Below, piece after piece: positions 13,841 to 32,645 of a stretch of 64,000 nucleotides of DNA; within the stretch, counting starts at the first letter, position 1; every line of letters starts with the position of its first letter. Both the position numbers and the translations under genes were made by a program. Origin of the DNA: Thuidium tamariscinum (taxonomy: Eukaryota; Streptophyta; Bryopsida; Hypnales; Thuidiaceae); NCBI GenBank assembly GCA_947034885.2, contig OX344753.2, positions 25,374,347 to 25,438,346 on the forward strand. The letters are read 5' to 3'. A model generated the notes under the pieces. It did not search any database, was not told the DNA's origin, and worked only from the letters and a program-made list of their open reading frames with translations.

Positions 13841-14800
13841 AGACTCATCCCTTCTGTCCGAAGCGGAAAAAATTAATTTAAAAAGAATTGAAATATAGTG
13901 TCAACCATTTAGCCTCCAATGCGCAAGTACTGTCGCGTCAAGAACAAGCGGCACAAACGGCAGAATCCTTCTTGCTACTCCGCTAATATAAAATAAAAAA
14001 GGAAACCAGGAGAGAGAACAAGCCAGTCAAATTCAGATAGCACCATCCGAAGTAAATAAGCTTCAGTAGATTACCTGGAGCTTGCAAGTTTAGGAAAAAA
14101 AAAGCTCCCGCAAAAGCCTCGTGTTCATAATCTGCTGAAATTCTCTCCCGAATGAGCGGAGACTCTTTCTTAAATAGAATCCTAAGGGACGAAAAAAATT
14201 AATCAAAAAGAATTGCGAAACCGTGCCGACTATTTAGTCATCAATGCACAAGTTTTTTCGTATCCATAAGAGCAACCGGCACAATCGGCAGGAATCACAA
14301 GCTTCTTCGCTCAAATCAAATCAAAGGAAAAGACACAGAAACAATCTAAGTAAGATTCAGGTTGTAGCACCTATTCGCATCCCATCAAAACTAAATGCCA
14401 GTGCATGAAGTAGTACCTGGAAAGTTTAGAGAGAAGGGACTTCCACAATAGCTCTCGCGTTCATAATGTGCTGAAATTCTCTACTGAATGAGCAAAGACT
14501 CTTTCCTAAGTACAACCCTAGGGAACAATAACAGATAACAGAACAGACTTGCAACACCGTATCGATTATGTAGCTATCAATGCACAAGTAATTTGACATC
14601 CACGAGAGAAAACGACACAAACGGCAGGATTCTTCCAGCTTCTTCGATAAAGCAAAGCAAAGCATAGGATAACAGAAAACAATCGAAGTAAGACTAAAGA
14701 ATGTCGTAGCAATTTGCATTCAATTCGTAAGATCGAAGCCCCCGCGCGTGAACTAGAACCTGCAAAGTTTAGAGGGAAGGGTCTTCCACGATAAACCTAG
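13840..14800. repeat. Tandem array of ~335 bp imperfect repeats upstream of the EDR2-like gene
   Basis: Three large units start near 13905, 14234 and 14570. Each carries, in order, the landmarks 'CAATGCRCAAGT', 'CGGCANAATC', 'CTTCNNCTC', 'ACCTGGA/ACCTGCA', 'TTTAG', 'CTCGTGTTCATAAT' and 'GCTGAAATTCTCT'. The end of a fourth copy is visible at about 13842-13905. Spacing of the shared landmark is about 330-336 bp and the units differ by many substitutions. The array lies where the promoter or a 5' UTR intron of the minus-strand EDR2-like gene would be. Confidence 0.75.
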
Positions 14801-16219
14801 TGTTTATGAAATTCGCAGGCGAGAGAGACGCCTCAGCTTAGTGAGGAGAATTTGCAGGTGTCGTAGTGAGTGAAGGATTGAGCGGGTCTCTTTTGCCGCC
14901 GGCCTTTGAGCGGGCGACAAGTGGAGGTTTCCACGGGGAGGAGGGGCACAGGTAGGCTGTTGACATCTGGCATAAAATGAAGTAGGGTGGGCCCGCCACG
15001 CATGTTCTTCCCCACCTCTTCTTGGGGATCCTACGAATGTTCGCATCTTTTCGCATCTTTTCTCATTTGACCTAACCTTTAGAATAGTACTGTCGTAGCG
15101 AGTATACAAAATGATTCACCAGCAGAATTTTGAATGAAAATGGGACATCTTCTAAGCTAATAGGGCATTGACTTCCAACAAGTGCTTCTGGATTTTCTTA
15201 AACTATTGATTCCCACAGTAGCAAAATGGATGATTTCACGACCATCAGGGTCCATCCTTCATTAAGTTAATTTCACTATAAAAACATGACTGAACTTCTC
15301 AGTCATAATCTTGAGTGGACAACTATTGGATGATGGACACTTTCAAAAGCTTATTGCATAATGTGTATAGCAAGCACTAAGGTAACTTTGCCTATGACAT
15401 GCAAATTAGCATCCAATACATCACAAGCAAAACTGTACTAATGGTGTACATACCCAAATCTGAAATGAACACCTTCAAAATATGTTTCCCTCTCCAATCC
15501 ATCTCATGATATTTGTGCAAGGATGAAAAACCAATCATACTAAGATGGGCAAGCAAAAAAAATTCCACGGATTAAGATTGTGCAATTGCAATCTTGTTAT
15601 CATTTATTTTGCCTCAAAAGCTTCAGATCTACATTCCCTCTCCCACAAACCATTCTGAGGCGTTAAAAAACCCATTTGGCAGGCCTTAACCCAGTCAATT
15701 GCTTATCCCTAAACCATGTGACTGACTGGCTGGGCCCGGGGATTTTCAACCGGGCACGAGCAGGTCAGACCGGCGCCTCTTCATTTCTGATAGCTTAGCC
15801 ACTAGGCCTGCCGTGCTCCGAGTACATGTCCTGCGCGGATCTTCTTAACCGATCGGGGTCATGAGTTCCTGTACCCAACTCGTCCCTTGGGCGGTGCCAC
15901 ATTCTGATCAATTCTATGCACAAAGATTCAACTTAACCCGTGTTTCGCTGGACACAAGTCCTGCGACACAAATGGCACCCGTCCTCACCACCCCGTCTTC
16001 ACATGCGGTCTAGCTCCTCAAAATGGTGGCGACGGGTGCCAATTCCAGATGGTTTCTTGAGCCGAGAGACATACTTGTCTGGAATTTCTTCTGAATCCTT
16101 TGTTTATCCATGGTGCAACTCCGCCCATGTCTCATGCTGTCGACAGCTACTTACAGGTAAACCCCAAGCGAAAGATCCTGCGATCACCTTCGATGAGCGA
16201 AAAGTGGCGGGTATACGCC
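14801..16219. other. Intergenic region between the EDR2-like array and the Miro 3' end
   Basis: No protein gene is supported. The GC-rich stretch 14810-15060 has short overlapping minus-strand frames with no domain. A tRNA-like A box and B box pair occurs near 15735-15815. The part next to 16220 should contain the Miro 3' UTR. Confidence 0.45.
15540..15818 (-). mobile_element. Possible tRNA-derived SINE or tRNA-like relic
   Basis: On the minus strand, TAGTGGCTAAG (about 15805-15793) fits the pol III A box. GGTTGAAAATCCCC (about 15753-15738) fits a slightly changed B box at the usual distance. It does not fold into an intact tRNA by eye, and sequence continues downstream without a clear A-tail or target duplication. 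A tRNA-headed SINE is the best reading, with a chance match as the alternative. Confidence 0.4.
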
Positions 16220-22322
<6,103 letters not shown>

Positions 22323-23544
22323 CACTAGTTACTACCTTTCCCTCAAAACGTCCACGAAATCGATTGAGTCCTATGCTTCCAGGAACACCAATAATTCTGT
22401 GCTCGCGAACTGAAGAGCAGACACGACCTAAAAAGCGCTCAAGCCCTACAGCAAGATAGTCAAGAACAGGGTCAACTTCCTCGTCCGCCCCTCACGTCCA
22501 CTTAATAGTATGAATAGTACGAGCTGACTAATAATCAAACTTTCCAATGAAAAATCACAGAATTAATAAGTAGCGGCGTAACTTCAAATCCGATGCGCTG
22601 CGAATGATAGGTTCAGAAAATCTGGGATGTCTACAAACGCTTTAACTACCGTACCCTAGAATCTTCCTCCGCCGCACAACCTATGCACAAACAATCCACT
22701 TCTTCTCAGGAAACAATCGACTTGAGCAAAACAAGTCTGCAGAAGCTGACGCCGAGTATTTCTGCCACGTGAGTGATGCCACTGCAAATCGTCGACAAGC
22801 AACTCGTTGTGATCACGTGAATCAAATTTTTCGACTCACATTCCACTGCTTGAAGATTAAGTAAGAGCCATGATTTCAGGTTCACACGAACAGGAATGGC
22901 AAGCCCTAATTCTTTAACCCTAATTCGGGGTTGCAGAAGAAGCTCCACAAAAATGACCCCACGAAACGCCCGGCCTCACCCACACTCAGCTAAGCTTAGT
23001 GGAAATTTTCGAGTTGGAGTAATGGGGCTGCACACACAAATTGCAAAGAAACTTGGGACATGAGTTCAACACTTGTACATTAATTTAAGTACAAGGTCAA
23101 AACAATTCATTATCTCACTAATTTGTAAATACCAATCCTATATGGCTACATATCACATAAGGTAGTTATATTAGAACAAATTTTGTCCATATGTGAATCC
23201 CAACTATATTTGAGTTATTTGTAAAGTCCCCCTCACTTTGGGCTTGACTTCTTTTGAAGTTGAGAAGGCAACTATAGTTGAAGCGTCAAATTTTTTTGCA
23301 AGATACTTATATCACACAATTTCAAAAGTGGGGACCAAACTTTTTTAGGCACCATTTTGATGGAAAAATAAGTTTCATACCCACTTTTATTTCAACTTTT
23401 TTAATTCAACCGGCTTTTTCACAAAACTCATGGGTTTAAACCCCGGTTTAGTGTACTTTACGAATAATTCAATTGTAGGTCAAAGCTCTTTTATGAAATC
23501 TAAGTCTTTTTCTAATCTCGTAATTTTCTAAAACCTTCACGGTT
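22323..23544. other. Miro upstream region grading into AT-rich repeat DNA
   Basis: The first several hundred bases should hold the Miro promoter and 5' UTR. No core promoter motif stands out. From about 23050 the sequence becomes AT-rich and without coding signals, marking the start of the transposon-rich block. Confidence 0.4.
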
Positions 23545-23774
23545 GCTAGTATGTGAGCATAAAAGTGTGAGCTTATGAGCCTCAAAGATGATGCACCTAT
23601 AGTATAGGTGCTTATATTATGGAAACCTTCTATGATAAGAGTATATTTATACTATAGGTACCTATATTATAGGTAGTTTTACTATAAACACCTTCAAAGG
23701 TGGTAGTATATCTACTTATATACATATTAGAAGCTCACATGTTTGCATACTCATGCTCATGCTCACACGCTAGC
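23545..23774. repeat. TIR element, GCTAG family, copy 1 (230 bp)
   Basis: The left end begins GCTAGTATGTGAGCATAAAA. The right end, read on the other strand, begins GCTAGCGTGTGAGCATGAGC. Inside the left end are repeats of TGTGAGC and TATGAGCC. The same kind of end is found at 24740, 26483, 53652 and 54471, which makes this a family. It is non-coding, with AT-rich 'CTATATTATAGGT' repeats inside. Confidence 0.7.
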
Positions 23775-24739
23775 ATCGTTGCTAAAACCTTGAATGGGCT
23801 AAAACTACAACTTTAAGTGTCAGCATGCTCTTTTTGCAAATATCAAATGTGAACAATCTATATTAAAGAGCATATACTTGCGATTGCTATGTATAGTAAT
23901 ATGGCAATAATTTATAGGAATCTAGCTAAATGAAAGAATAATACTCTCTTTGTCCTATTAAAAACCTTTTTGAATCTTCTTCATGAAGATTTAACTATAT
24001 TTTCAATCGTTGTGCCAATAATGCATGCATTCAAAAATTGGAAACATATCCCTTAGATCTATTCAAAATCTCTATGGAGGTGTTCTTATGAAGGCACCCA
24101 AAATTTATCCAAGAAGTATCATATTTGAGAATAGATTGCAAATACTGCCAACTCTATCATTCTAGATGATTCAAAAATTGGTGGCAACAATAAATTCTAA
24201 AAACAAATTTTCCAACCTCAATATCCACAACAAAAAAACCTAGTCCATTTCACAAACAAATCTTTATAGTACCTAAGTAGACACTAAATCCATCCTTAGC
24301 ACTACTATTTAAAAAAGTAGCAACAAGGAGCAACAAGGTACTTCATATGGGCCTACCAAATTTGCTAAGCTAGCCACAATTGCTATTAAATGGTTTGATT
24401 TTCCTCCACAAAGTCATTTTAACATAGAGAACATTTATTCAATAGTTGAAATCAATAAACAAAGTTTTATAGTAGATCAAAAATTTTATTTTATATAGAG
24501 TTTTGTAATAGGATAAAGGGAGTATGTAGATTTTAGCTATTAGAAAAAAAATAGTGTTAAAGTAGAAATTGATAACTTTGATTCAACAATGGTTGGTAAA
24601 AAATTCACTTTTGAATGCATCTTTTATAGCACCAATACTTGACGATTGGATTGACAATAAGATCTCTTCTAAATTAAAATTCACTTAAGATCTTGAAAAA
24701 AGTACAATGAGGATTAATGTAATGACACACACCAACTAT

Positions 24740-26483
24740 GCTATTATGTGAGCATGAAAATGTGAGCATGTGAACCTTGAACATATATATAAGTATATAT
24801 ACCACAACCATTGAAGGTGCTTATAATATAAACATCTTTAATATAGGTATCTATAATATAAATACACTGTAATAATAGAAGGTTTTTTGAATTCCTTAAG
24901 TTTCTTGACTATGTTCCCACCAAAAACACTCCAAAATTGCCATTTCAAATACAAATACAAATTTTGGGGAAAAATCGTTTTAAGACACATGTAGTCATAG
25001 GATCTTATAGTATATTGGTAATGGAAGATGTGGAAAAAATAAAAAATTTCTACCATGTGGATTACAAGATATTAGTGCTTGAATTGTCAAAAATCATTTT
25101 CTTTGCCTTGCAAAAAAATGGGCAACTATATATACTTCACAAGTTGTCACGTTTGCATGATAAAATATCCATATTGGTGATGCTTCTTTGGATTCATTCT
25201 TCAAAGCAAATTGGCTACATGATTCAAAATTTTGAGATCATTTGGAATTGAATAACATATAGGAAAAAAATAGTAAGTAGAAAAGTGCAAAAAATGATTC
25301 AAAATACTAAATTGTTGACAAATTAGTTATGGAATTGAAAAATGAAATTTTCAACAATCATAATGTTCTAATGAGCAATCTAAATCCTACAATTTTATTT
25401 TTTTCACAATATATTGAAAATTGAGCTTAATTGAGGCCTTTGAAGATTATTTTAGAGCATGAAAATCATTATTGCCCTTAAACTTAGAATTTTCATAGCT
25501 TTCATTTCATTTTGATAAATGAAATGATTCAAAGCTTTTTTCTTTTATTAAATACTAGAAAACCAATTTCAAATTTTTATTTATGAAAAAAGTAATTTTT
25601 TCAAAGTTTCTTGGACTACCTACCCATTATAAAAAAATGCATATTATACAATAACTTATTAACCATATATAGTCAAAAGTAATGAAAACTTGTGGATTGG
25701 CAGTTACTGCCACTTTTTGGTACATTGTATGAACAATGTACCTAAAAATGGCAATAACTACCAATTCTAAAAAAATTTAAATTTAAATTTGGATTTAGTT
25801 CACTTGGCATGTTCTTATAGGCCAAATAATTTAAAATTTAAAAATCAAACTTTTTTTTGGGTGCATGATCACTGTGCACCCAAAAAAAAATTTATTTTTT
25901 AAATCCTTAAATCTTCACTTCCCTCCTCCCCCCTCTCTTCTTGTAATTTTTTGAAACCAATTGATTGACAAACATTATGGGACAAGTGATCCTATATTTG
26001 TATTCGTATATGTATTTGGATTTGGATTGTATCTAGATCGTATCCATATATTTTGTATAGTATATGTAGAATATCCGGATCCGGATCCGTATCTGAACGG
26101 TTCAGATTAAATCTTACACAATCAATGGCTTGGGAATTTTTGAGAAATCAACGGTGATTACAAAGGTAAGTTTTTTTTTTTAAATCAATGGCTTGTAAAT
26201 TTTTTGAGAGAGGAGGGGGGCTAATTAATTGACCTAGGTGGTATGCCACTTTTCGTCACATTGTCAAAAGTAATGAAAACTATTGAGCCTTAAAAATATT
26301 CCTTGTTCCCTATTGTATAAGAATTTCAATGAAAAAAAACTCTTCATTTGTAGTGAGTTGCCTAAAATTTCTATATTGTCAAAAAATGCAACATGGTCCA
26401 TCAAGGGTTAGTAAGGACACTTATACCATAGGTCTATGGTCTTTTAGGCTCATAGGCTTATACTTTTTGGCTCACTTAATAGC
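24740..26483. repeat. Possible longer GCTA-family TIR element (1.7 kb), non-coding
   Basis: The left end GCTATTATGTGAGCATG at 24740 and the inverted right end GCTATTAAGTGAGCC ending at 26483 match the family seen at 23545. Between them is AT-rich DNA with short, unrecognisable frames, so it would be non-autonomous. The two ends could also belong to two broken elements. Confidence 0.45.
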
Positions 26484-26603
26484 AACCCTCATTCACTGTC
26501 ATATTCTAGGTGTTTATATTTATATAGAATTAATAATGTATGTACATTCATTACTTAATATTGTATCATTTATAGATAATTGCGTTTTTTAAATGTGTCA
26601 TTA

Positions 26604-26889
26604 GAAGGGATTTGAGGGCTCTGGGAGCCTGTGAGTTCCCACAGCCCGAAATCGCGAAAACAACCGTGGGAACGTAGTTCTGCAGGAATCTGATGTGGTC
26701 AAGACCGTGCCACGTCATCGAATTTTTTTTCTAGATTTTTTTTTTGACTTTTTTTCATATTTCAAGACCCAAAAAAAAACTTTTTTTTTTTTTTTTTTGG
26801 GAAAATGCTGACCTGACAGTAGCCAGCCGTTCTTAGACCAGTTTCGGGAACAGTCCCGAAACGGCCCTCTGAAGCCCTCAAATCCCTTC
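26604..26889. repeat. MITE with TA target duplication (286 bp)
   Basis: The ends GAAGGGATTTGAGGGCT (26604) and the exact reverse complement ending at 26889 form a perfect 17 bp inverted repeat, flanked by TA on both sides. The inside is a GC-rich hairpin-prone stretch plus a long poly-A/T run. The TA duplication suggests mobilisation by a Tc1/mariner-like transposase. Confidence 0.85.
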
Positions 26890-26930
26890 TAATGAGTATA
26901 TCATTCACTTATTCATTTTGTACTTGATAA

Positions 26931-27984
26931 GGATCGTTGCAAGAAACACTTCCATTAGATTTTTTTAAGGTTCTAAGAAATTATTTTGGAGGTATTCCCA
27001 AAAGCTATTCTATATGCAATCAACTAGCCATTGCTAGTTTCATTTTTCGAATTTAAAAAAAAATAATTAAATTTTTTTTAAATTTAAAAAAGTATAAAAG
27101 AATTAAAAATTGATTATAAAAAATTTCATTTTTTTCAAATATTTAATAATTAAATTTTAGAAATAATTATTTAATATATTCTGGCAGAGCAATCTCTTGA
27201 CCTTGTCAAACCGTTGAATATGTTGCAGAGTTCTTAGTGTTCTTGATGTGTTCTCATAATTTGGGAGCTTGCCATCTAAATTCCAAAAAATATATATAAT
27301 GATTTTTTTAATTCAAAATGGCCTAGATACAATACTATCATGATTTTTGGAATAAAATCTTTTAATTGAAATAAAATATTGATAATTTGTTAAGTACTCT
27401 AAGTAATATGTGAATGAAAAATTTGACCTAGAAAATTTTTTCTTTCAAAATTATGCTCTTTCAAAGTATGATGGAAAATGCAAAAAAACAAATATTTTGG
27501 AATTTGATTTCTAGAAAATAGTAAAAAACATCAAAAAAATCAACTAAAAAAATTCATTTTTCCTTACTTCAAGATGCTTCTTCTCTCCCATTTGTATCTT
27601 TCAATGCACATGCACAAAGTTAGTGCACTTTGAGCACATGTGGAAAGTGGATACTTTACTATTTTTATATAACGTCTTTATAATCTTGTATAACTATAGT
27701 AAAGGTCTTTGTAATCTAATTTTCACCTTCAAATTTGCATTTTTGGGTTGGAAACAATTTTGAAAATCCTCAAAATGATTGGAATAAACATCCTATTGGG
27801 AACAATTGAAAAATATTTAACTAATTGAAAAAAATTGAAAAAATTATTTGATGTCTACAACTAATGTGTATACATTTTTCCAAATTTAATAGCAAAAAAA
27901 CATACTATATAAGAATTATGAGCAAAAATCCACTTGTCCAAGGCCAAACGATTACAAAAAGGATAAGTGTTTCTTGCAACAACC
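26931..27984. repeat. Inverted-repeat element, TTGCAAGAAACAC family, copy 1
   Basis: The left end reads TTGCAAGAAACACTTCC at 26937. The right end, on the other strand, reads TTGCAAGAAACACTTATCC from about 27978. The same end motif recurs at 29967/30688, 54909/55985 and alone at 46826. There is no coding potential. Confidence 0.65.
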
Positions 27985-29966
27985 TATAAATATAATTTAT
28001 CACACACTAAGTTGTATGTGAAATTGTTTTGTCATTGGTAGTTATATTAGATTGAGTACTAATGCAATGTTGTATTCTAGCTTTTAGCAAATACAAATTG
28101 ATAACTTCATTACTCTAAATGTGGTGTAGCATGCATTCACCACAAGTCATAGCATATTGCATGCAATATTCAATATAGATTGTAGAAAATAGATGTTGAA
28201 AGAACCAATAGCTATTTTTGGTTCTATGTCAACACTCAATTTAACCCCTTACCGCCTAAAGTCCAAACGTGCCTAAAAGCATCCTCATTTTTCAAGCCTT
28301 TTAAGTCTACATCCATTTTTAGAGACTTAGGTGAAGAAGCACTTGAACTAAGGCTCATTTTTAAGAGGATAAAGTAAGCTAGCTATAAAGTGGTGTATTC
28401 AAATTTAGAAGAAGATTTATTATTGAAATTAATTTCAAAAATTTCCAAAGACAAGATGGTTTAGGGTGAAGAGTCAAAGAGACATTTGATAGGGTACAGT
28501 TGGCCAATGAAGTGGAGGCATGTGTTTTTAACCTCATCTTGGCATGTGTCTAATAACAACAACTCGAATACATGCCCAATTCTTGGATTTCAATTGTTTT
28601 TCAATTGTTTTTCCTTCTTATCATGTTTTTTCCCCTAATGTCCTTCCATTCTATTAGGAGCATTTTTTAACTTGAATTTTGCTCTAGATTTGTGACAAAT
28701 CTTCTATTTATCTAATAGTTTTTGAAATTTGATAAAATAGTGGTCTTTATAGCAAGCCCATTTTTTCACTTAATTATTGTCCTAAGAATACAAGACTTGT
28801 TTTCATACTTGAGGAATTTAGTTACTTTGATATTGAAAATAGGATGCCAACTTTCAAAATTTTATGTGACCTTTAGAGCCAATCAAAGTACAATTTTGAT
28901 AATGCTAGAACATTGATTTTTTTGAAGTACTTTTCACTTTTGCAATGTAGTCTTGTAATCTATGCTGAGAAAGCCAAAGAGGCTTGAGGAGGTGAGAGTC
29001 CCTTCAAATTAAAAAGAAAAAGAGGAAATCAATGGTTATAGATAAGGAAATGAGAAGGAATGGTATAATTCCTTTTACAATTGTCTTTAATATGAAAAAG
29101 GAAACCATTCTATATGAAAAGCATTTTCAAGCTCAGCTAAAACTTCATGTGACTTAACAACTAAATGAATATGCTACTAGATGGCAACTCCAACATGAAG
29201 GGTGGAGATGAGATCCAAATCAATGAGAGTATCTATTCCCGGCTCAATGCAAGCTATGAGTATCTCTTGTTGCATCAATCTATCCAAATGTGCCAAAGAA
29301 GGAACATCTTGAGGATGTCCCATAAACATCTTGAGGATTGACATCAAACTTTGTAGAGATGATAAGGACTTCACTTTCTATAAAATCCTATGGTTAATTT
29401 TGCCTAAAAATGAGTCATCTTACTTTGAGCTTCAACTCCTTGTAAATTATAAAATCAAGGTCTAAAACACCTTGAAAATGGTTGAAAGGTTTAAAAGTCA
29501 AAAATCACAATAAATTGATTTTTTCATCAAAATTTTAAAAATGGACAATATTGCTTTAATAGTCAATGATGACTTTAAAGTCTTTGTTGTAGTTACATTG
29601 GATGCAAAAAGTAAAATAACCAATTTATGAATTTTTAGACTAATCTCCATTAATACTTGTACTTCTTTAGAGAATCTCAAATTTTTTTATTGTGTTTTCT
29701 ATTTTTACTTCTTTGTTTTTCAATTTTAGCAACAAAAATGATAGCAATTGCAATTTTTCACTAAAAATTGAAAATTCCCACACTAAAATACAATTAATAG
29801 TTTCAAGTAATAAAATACATGATTAATATTTGAGCATGATCAAAGTAGATTATGGTTAAATCAGATATGATGTTTGATTAGTTGGCAATGGATCTTGTCC
29901 ACAATTCCTATAAAACCAAGACCATTTTCCAATCAAAAATGTTCTCAAACCTACCATTTCTATTGT
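27985..29966. other. AT-rich non-genic stretch
   Basis: I see no gene, RNA or clear repeat end. Short frames (for example 28722-28916 plus and 29177-29374 minus) have no motif, and their amino-acid content is what AT-rich DNA gives by chance. Confidence 0.5.
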
Positions 29967-30688
29967 GGGTGATTGCAAGAAACACCTGCCGATTTTGTTT
30001 CGTTTGGCTGATTTTTTTGGAAGTACTTTAAAATTAGAAAATTAATTTTTAAAAAATTTGAAAAATATGAATAGTGTATATACCTCTAAGATGAAGGTTT
30101 TCACCGAAGGAAATGGATAGAAAAATTCTCTAAGTAGGAGAACTTGAAAAGTGCCAAACCTCCAGAAAATACATACCTTCATGTTTTAATTAGGGAAAAA
30201 TAGTAAAAATAGATATTTTCAAAAAATAAAAAGTGTCCATTTGCAACAACTTTATGGAGATGGTCATTCACAAAAAAAACCACCAAAATAATATTTTATA
30301 TGTTTCAAAATACAAGCAGAAGGGAGCTCACTTTGTAGACCTCCACACCACATAAAGTTAACTATTTTTGAAAATCCTTCCTTGGAGAGCTAGAAGTCTA
30401 TTAGAAGACCATCTCATCCAAATTTCATCTTAAAATCATTAAAAAAGGGTACTCCATAGTACTAAAAAACCCTAAACTACCAAGTGTGACATCCAATTGA
30501 GGTCTATTTTTGGATAGTAAATTATTTTTGAAAATTATGAAAAAATTAAGGAAGGTTTATGATAGTTACGAGTACATTCCCTACAAATCTTGAGTCAATC
30601 GGAGCCAAAACACAAAAGTTATGGCCAAAAAACAGATCAGCACACGTCGTGTGACACAAAATAGGACAAGTGTTTCTTGCAATCACCC
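29967..30688. repeat. Inverted-repeat element, TTGCAAGAAACAC family, copy 2 (722 bp)
   Basis: The left end is GGGTGATTGCAAGAAACACC and the right end, read on the other strand, is GGGTGATTGCAAGAAACACT, so the outer 19 bp are identical. Inner sequence such as CCACCAAAATAAT and CTAAAAAACCCT is shared with the element at 54909-55985. It is non-coding. Confidence 0.8.
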
Positions 30689-32372
30689 TTGTATTCATCA
30701 AAGAAGAAAAATTATAGATATAGATATATTTGAATCTTTCCAAAGACTCTTGTACAATACTTATTTGAGATCATATGATAAAAGAATTCTTCAAGTTTGA
30801 TCATAGACATTGAAAGATATTAACATTCAAAATTGGAAAAAAAAACTTTTTTTGAACTTAGCTTTGCAATTTTAGATGACTTTGATTTCTATTTAATTTG
30901 TAGATTATTTTTGCATTGTGAACTTTGAAATTCTTTTGTATTGAAGAATTGAATTGAAAATTTAGGGAAAAAGTTAAGAAAAATCTTGCAAGATTTTTAT
31001 GTAAGAAAAATTGTTAAGTAGAAGGATGTCCAATATAAAAAAACAAACTAAATCATTAATAGTTTTAAGATGGGTGTGAAACGCAATAATCTCAATGGTA
31101 AGACTATTTTAGCAAGCAAACTTAACTTTGCCAAAGATTTTTTTAAAATATTGATAAAATTGTATTTAGAAATAAATCTTGTAATTTGTTTTAAGAAGAT
31201 ACTCAAATTGCCCCTAAAAGAAAATTGTTCATAATTTTCACATCACTAATCGAAATAGAATGTTCAATTAAAGCTTCACATATAGACAAACTTATAATCT
31301 ATTAAAAAATGTTTCAAGTTTCAAGGTCTTGTAGATTTCTTTTCTAGTTTGTTGAGCTGAAATTTTGGCTTATTCATAAAGTGTGTGCTATGGGGGACCA
31401 TGAGCCAGAGTTTGGAAAAAATACAAGATGAAACTCCTTATAGCACCAAAATTGATGTCTAAAGGAGTTTGGTGCCATGTTTCTTTTCTTCTATTCTCCG
31501 TTATACCTTTGTCTAACCCTCTTGTTTCAAATTGGAGTTTCCTTTAATATTAACTCTAATAAATGTTTGTATTTTATGAGAAAGTTTGAGAATTTTACTA
31601 TAAATTGAGGTCATACAAACCTGCCAAAATCTATTTTGTCCCCTAAGGAAACAATGATCCCTTAGATGTTAATAGATTAACTCTTAACCAACTAGCTGAT
31701 GCCAGTGGAAATCATGAATTTTGATATCACGAGAATCATTGATTCAAAAAAATCCAAAAAAACTCATCATTAAAAGCCAAAGCAGTATGGAAGATCTTCC
31801 CTTTCCACTCCTACTTCCAAGGATGAATAGTTGCTTTTTTGTCCTACACATAGAGATTCTCTCTCGTTTTATGACTAGAAAATGACCTCCATGTCGGTTA
31901 TGGGTTAAAGGTACCTCCTTCTACAGACAATTGAATCAACAGCCATGCCTATTTATAATGCCACATGACACTTTTTGTACTGAAATTGATTCTTATATTC
32001 CCAACCTGGTACCACCGAAACATACACTGCTGGATTACTATTTGCTTGTTTTTGTTGAAACTCCTCCTCTGATGTTTCCAAAGCGCCTGAAAGAGTCCAA
32101 CCCATACACGGTGATAGTCACCAACAAACCGCCATTCAATGCACACCTAACTTACAGGCAGGACGTTAACCCATGAATGCCATACAGACCAAAAGTGTCC
32201 TCATCGAGTTTCAAGTCCAATTCAAAGTGATGTAACTTTTGCATTCTAGAAGATAGAGACCCATTTCTGATCAAATCCATTTCCAATCAATAGGCTGCTT
32301 TTTTTCCATGAAGTCATGGTGTAGTTCACAGAGCAATTGTGACACATTATGATTGATTGCAAGGCTCTTATA
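30689..32372. other. AT-rich non-genic stretch
   Basis: No supported gene. The small frame pair around 31931-32176 (both strands) has more even composition than its surroundings, but shows no start context, splice partner or known motif. Confidence 0.45.
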
Positions 32373-32645
32373 AGGTGGGTACACCCAAAAGCACCTTGTT
32401 CCTAAAAGCACCATCTACAATGCACATACATTTCCGAAATCAATCATGTTCACAAATTGTAGATGGCGCTTTCAGAAATAGACTTTGACTGTTAATAACT
32501 TTTGTATATGGTATCCAAATCCTGCGTTTTTTGGTGCGTTGGAACATGCTTTCACTTGCCAACAAGACTACATAAAAATTTGAACTCATTAATAGCAGGA
32601 ACTAAGCTCAGTATGAAGAAGTGGCGCTTTTGGGTGTACCTACCT
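32373..32645. repeat. MITE with TA target duplication (about 273 bp)
   Basis: The ends AGGTGGGTACACCCAAAAGC and, on the other strand, AGGTAGGTACACCCAAAAGC are inverted copies with one mismatch over 20 bp, flanked by TA on both sides. The interior is non-coding. The TA duplication fits a Tc1/mariner-type MITE. Confidence 0.85.

Noticed and set aside
15735-15815. Functional tRNA gene on the minus strand
   Set aside because: A and B box-like strings are present but the acceptor stem, anticodon arm and a standard TTCGA loop cannot be formed by eye. Kept only as a possible SINE or relic.
31931-32176. Small gene in the AT-rich block
   Set aside because: Frames on both strands are open, there is no start context or motif, and no exon neighbours. 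Not supportable.
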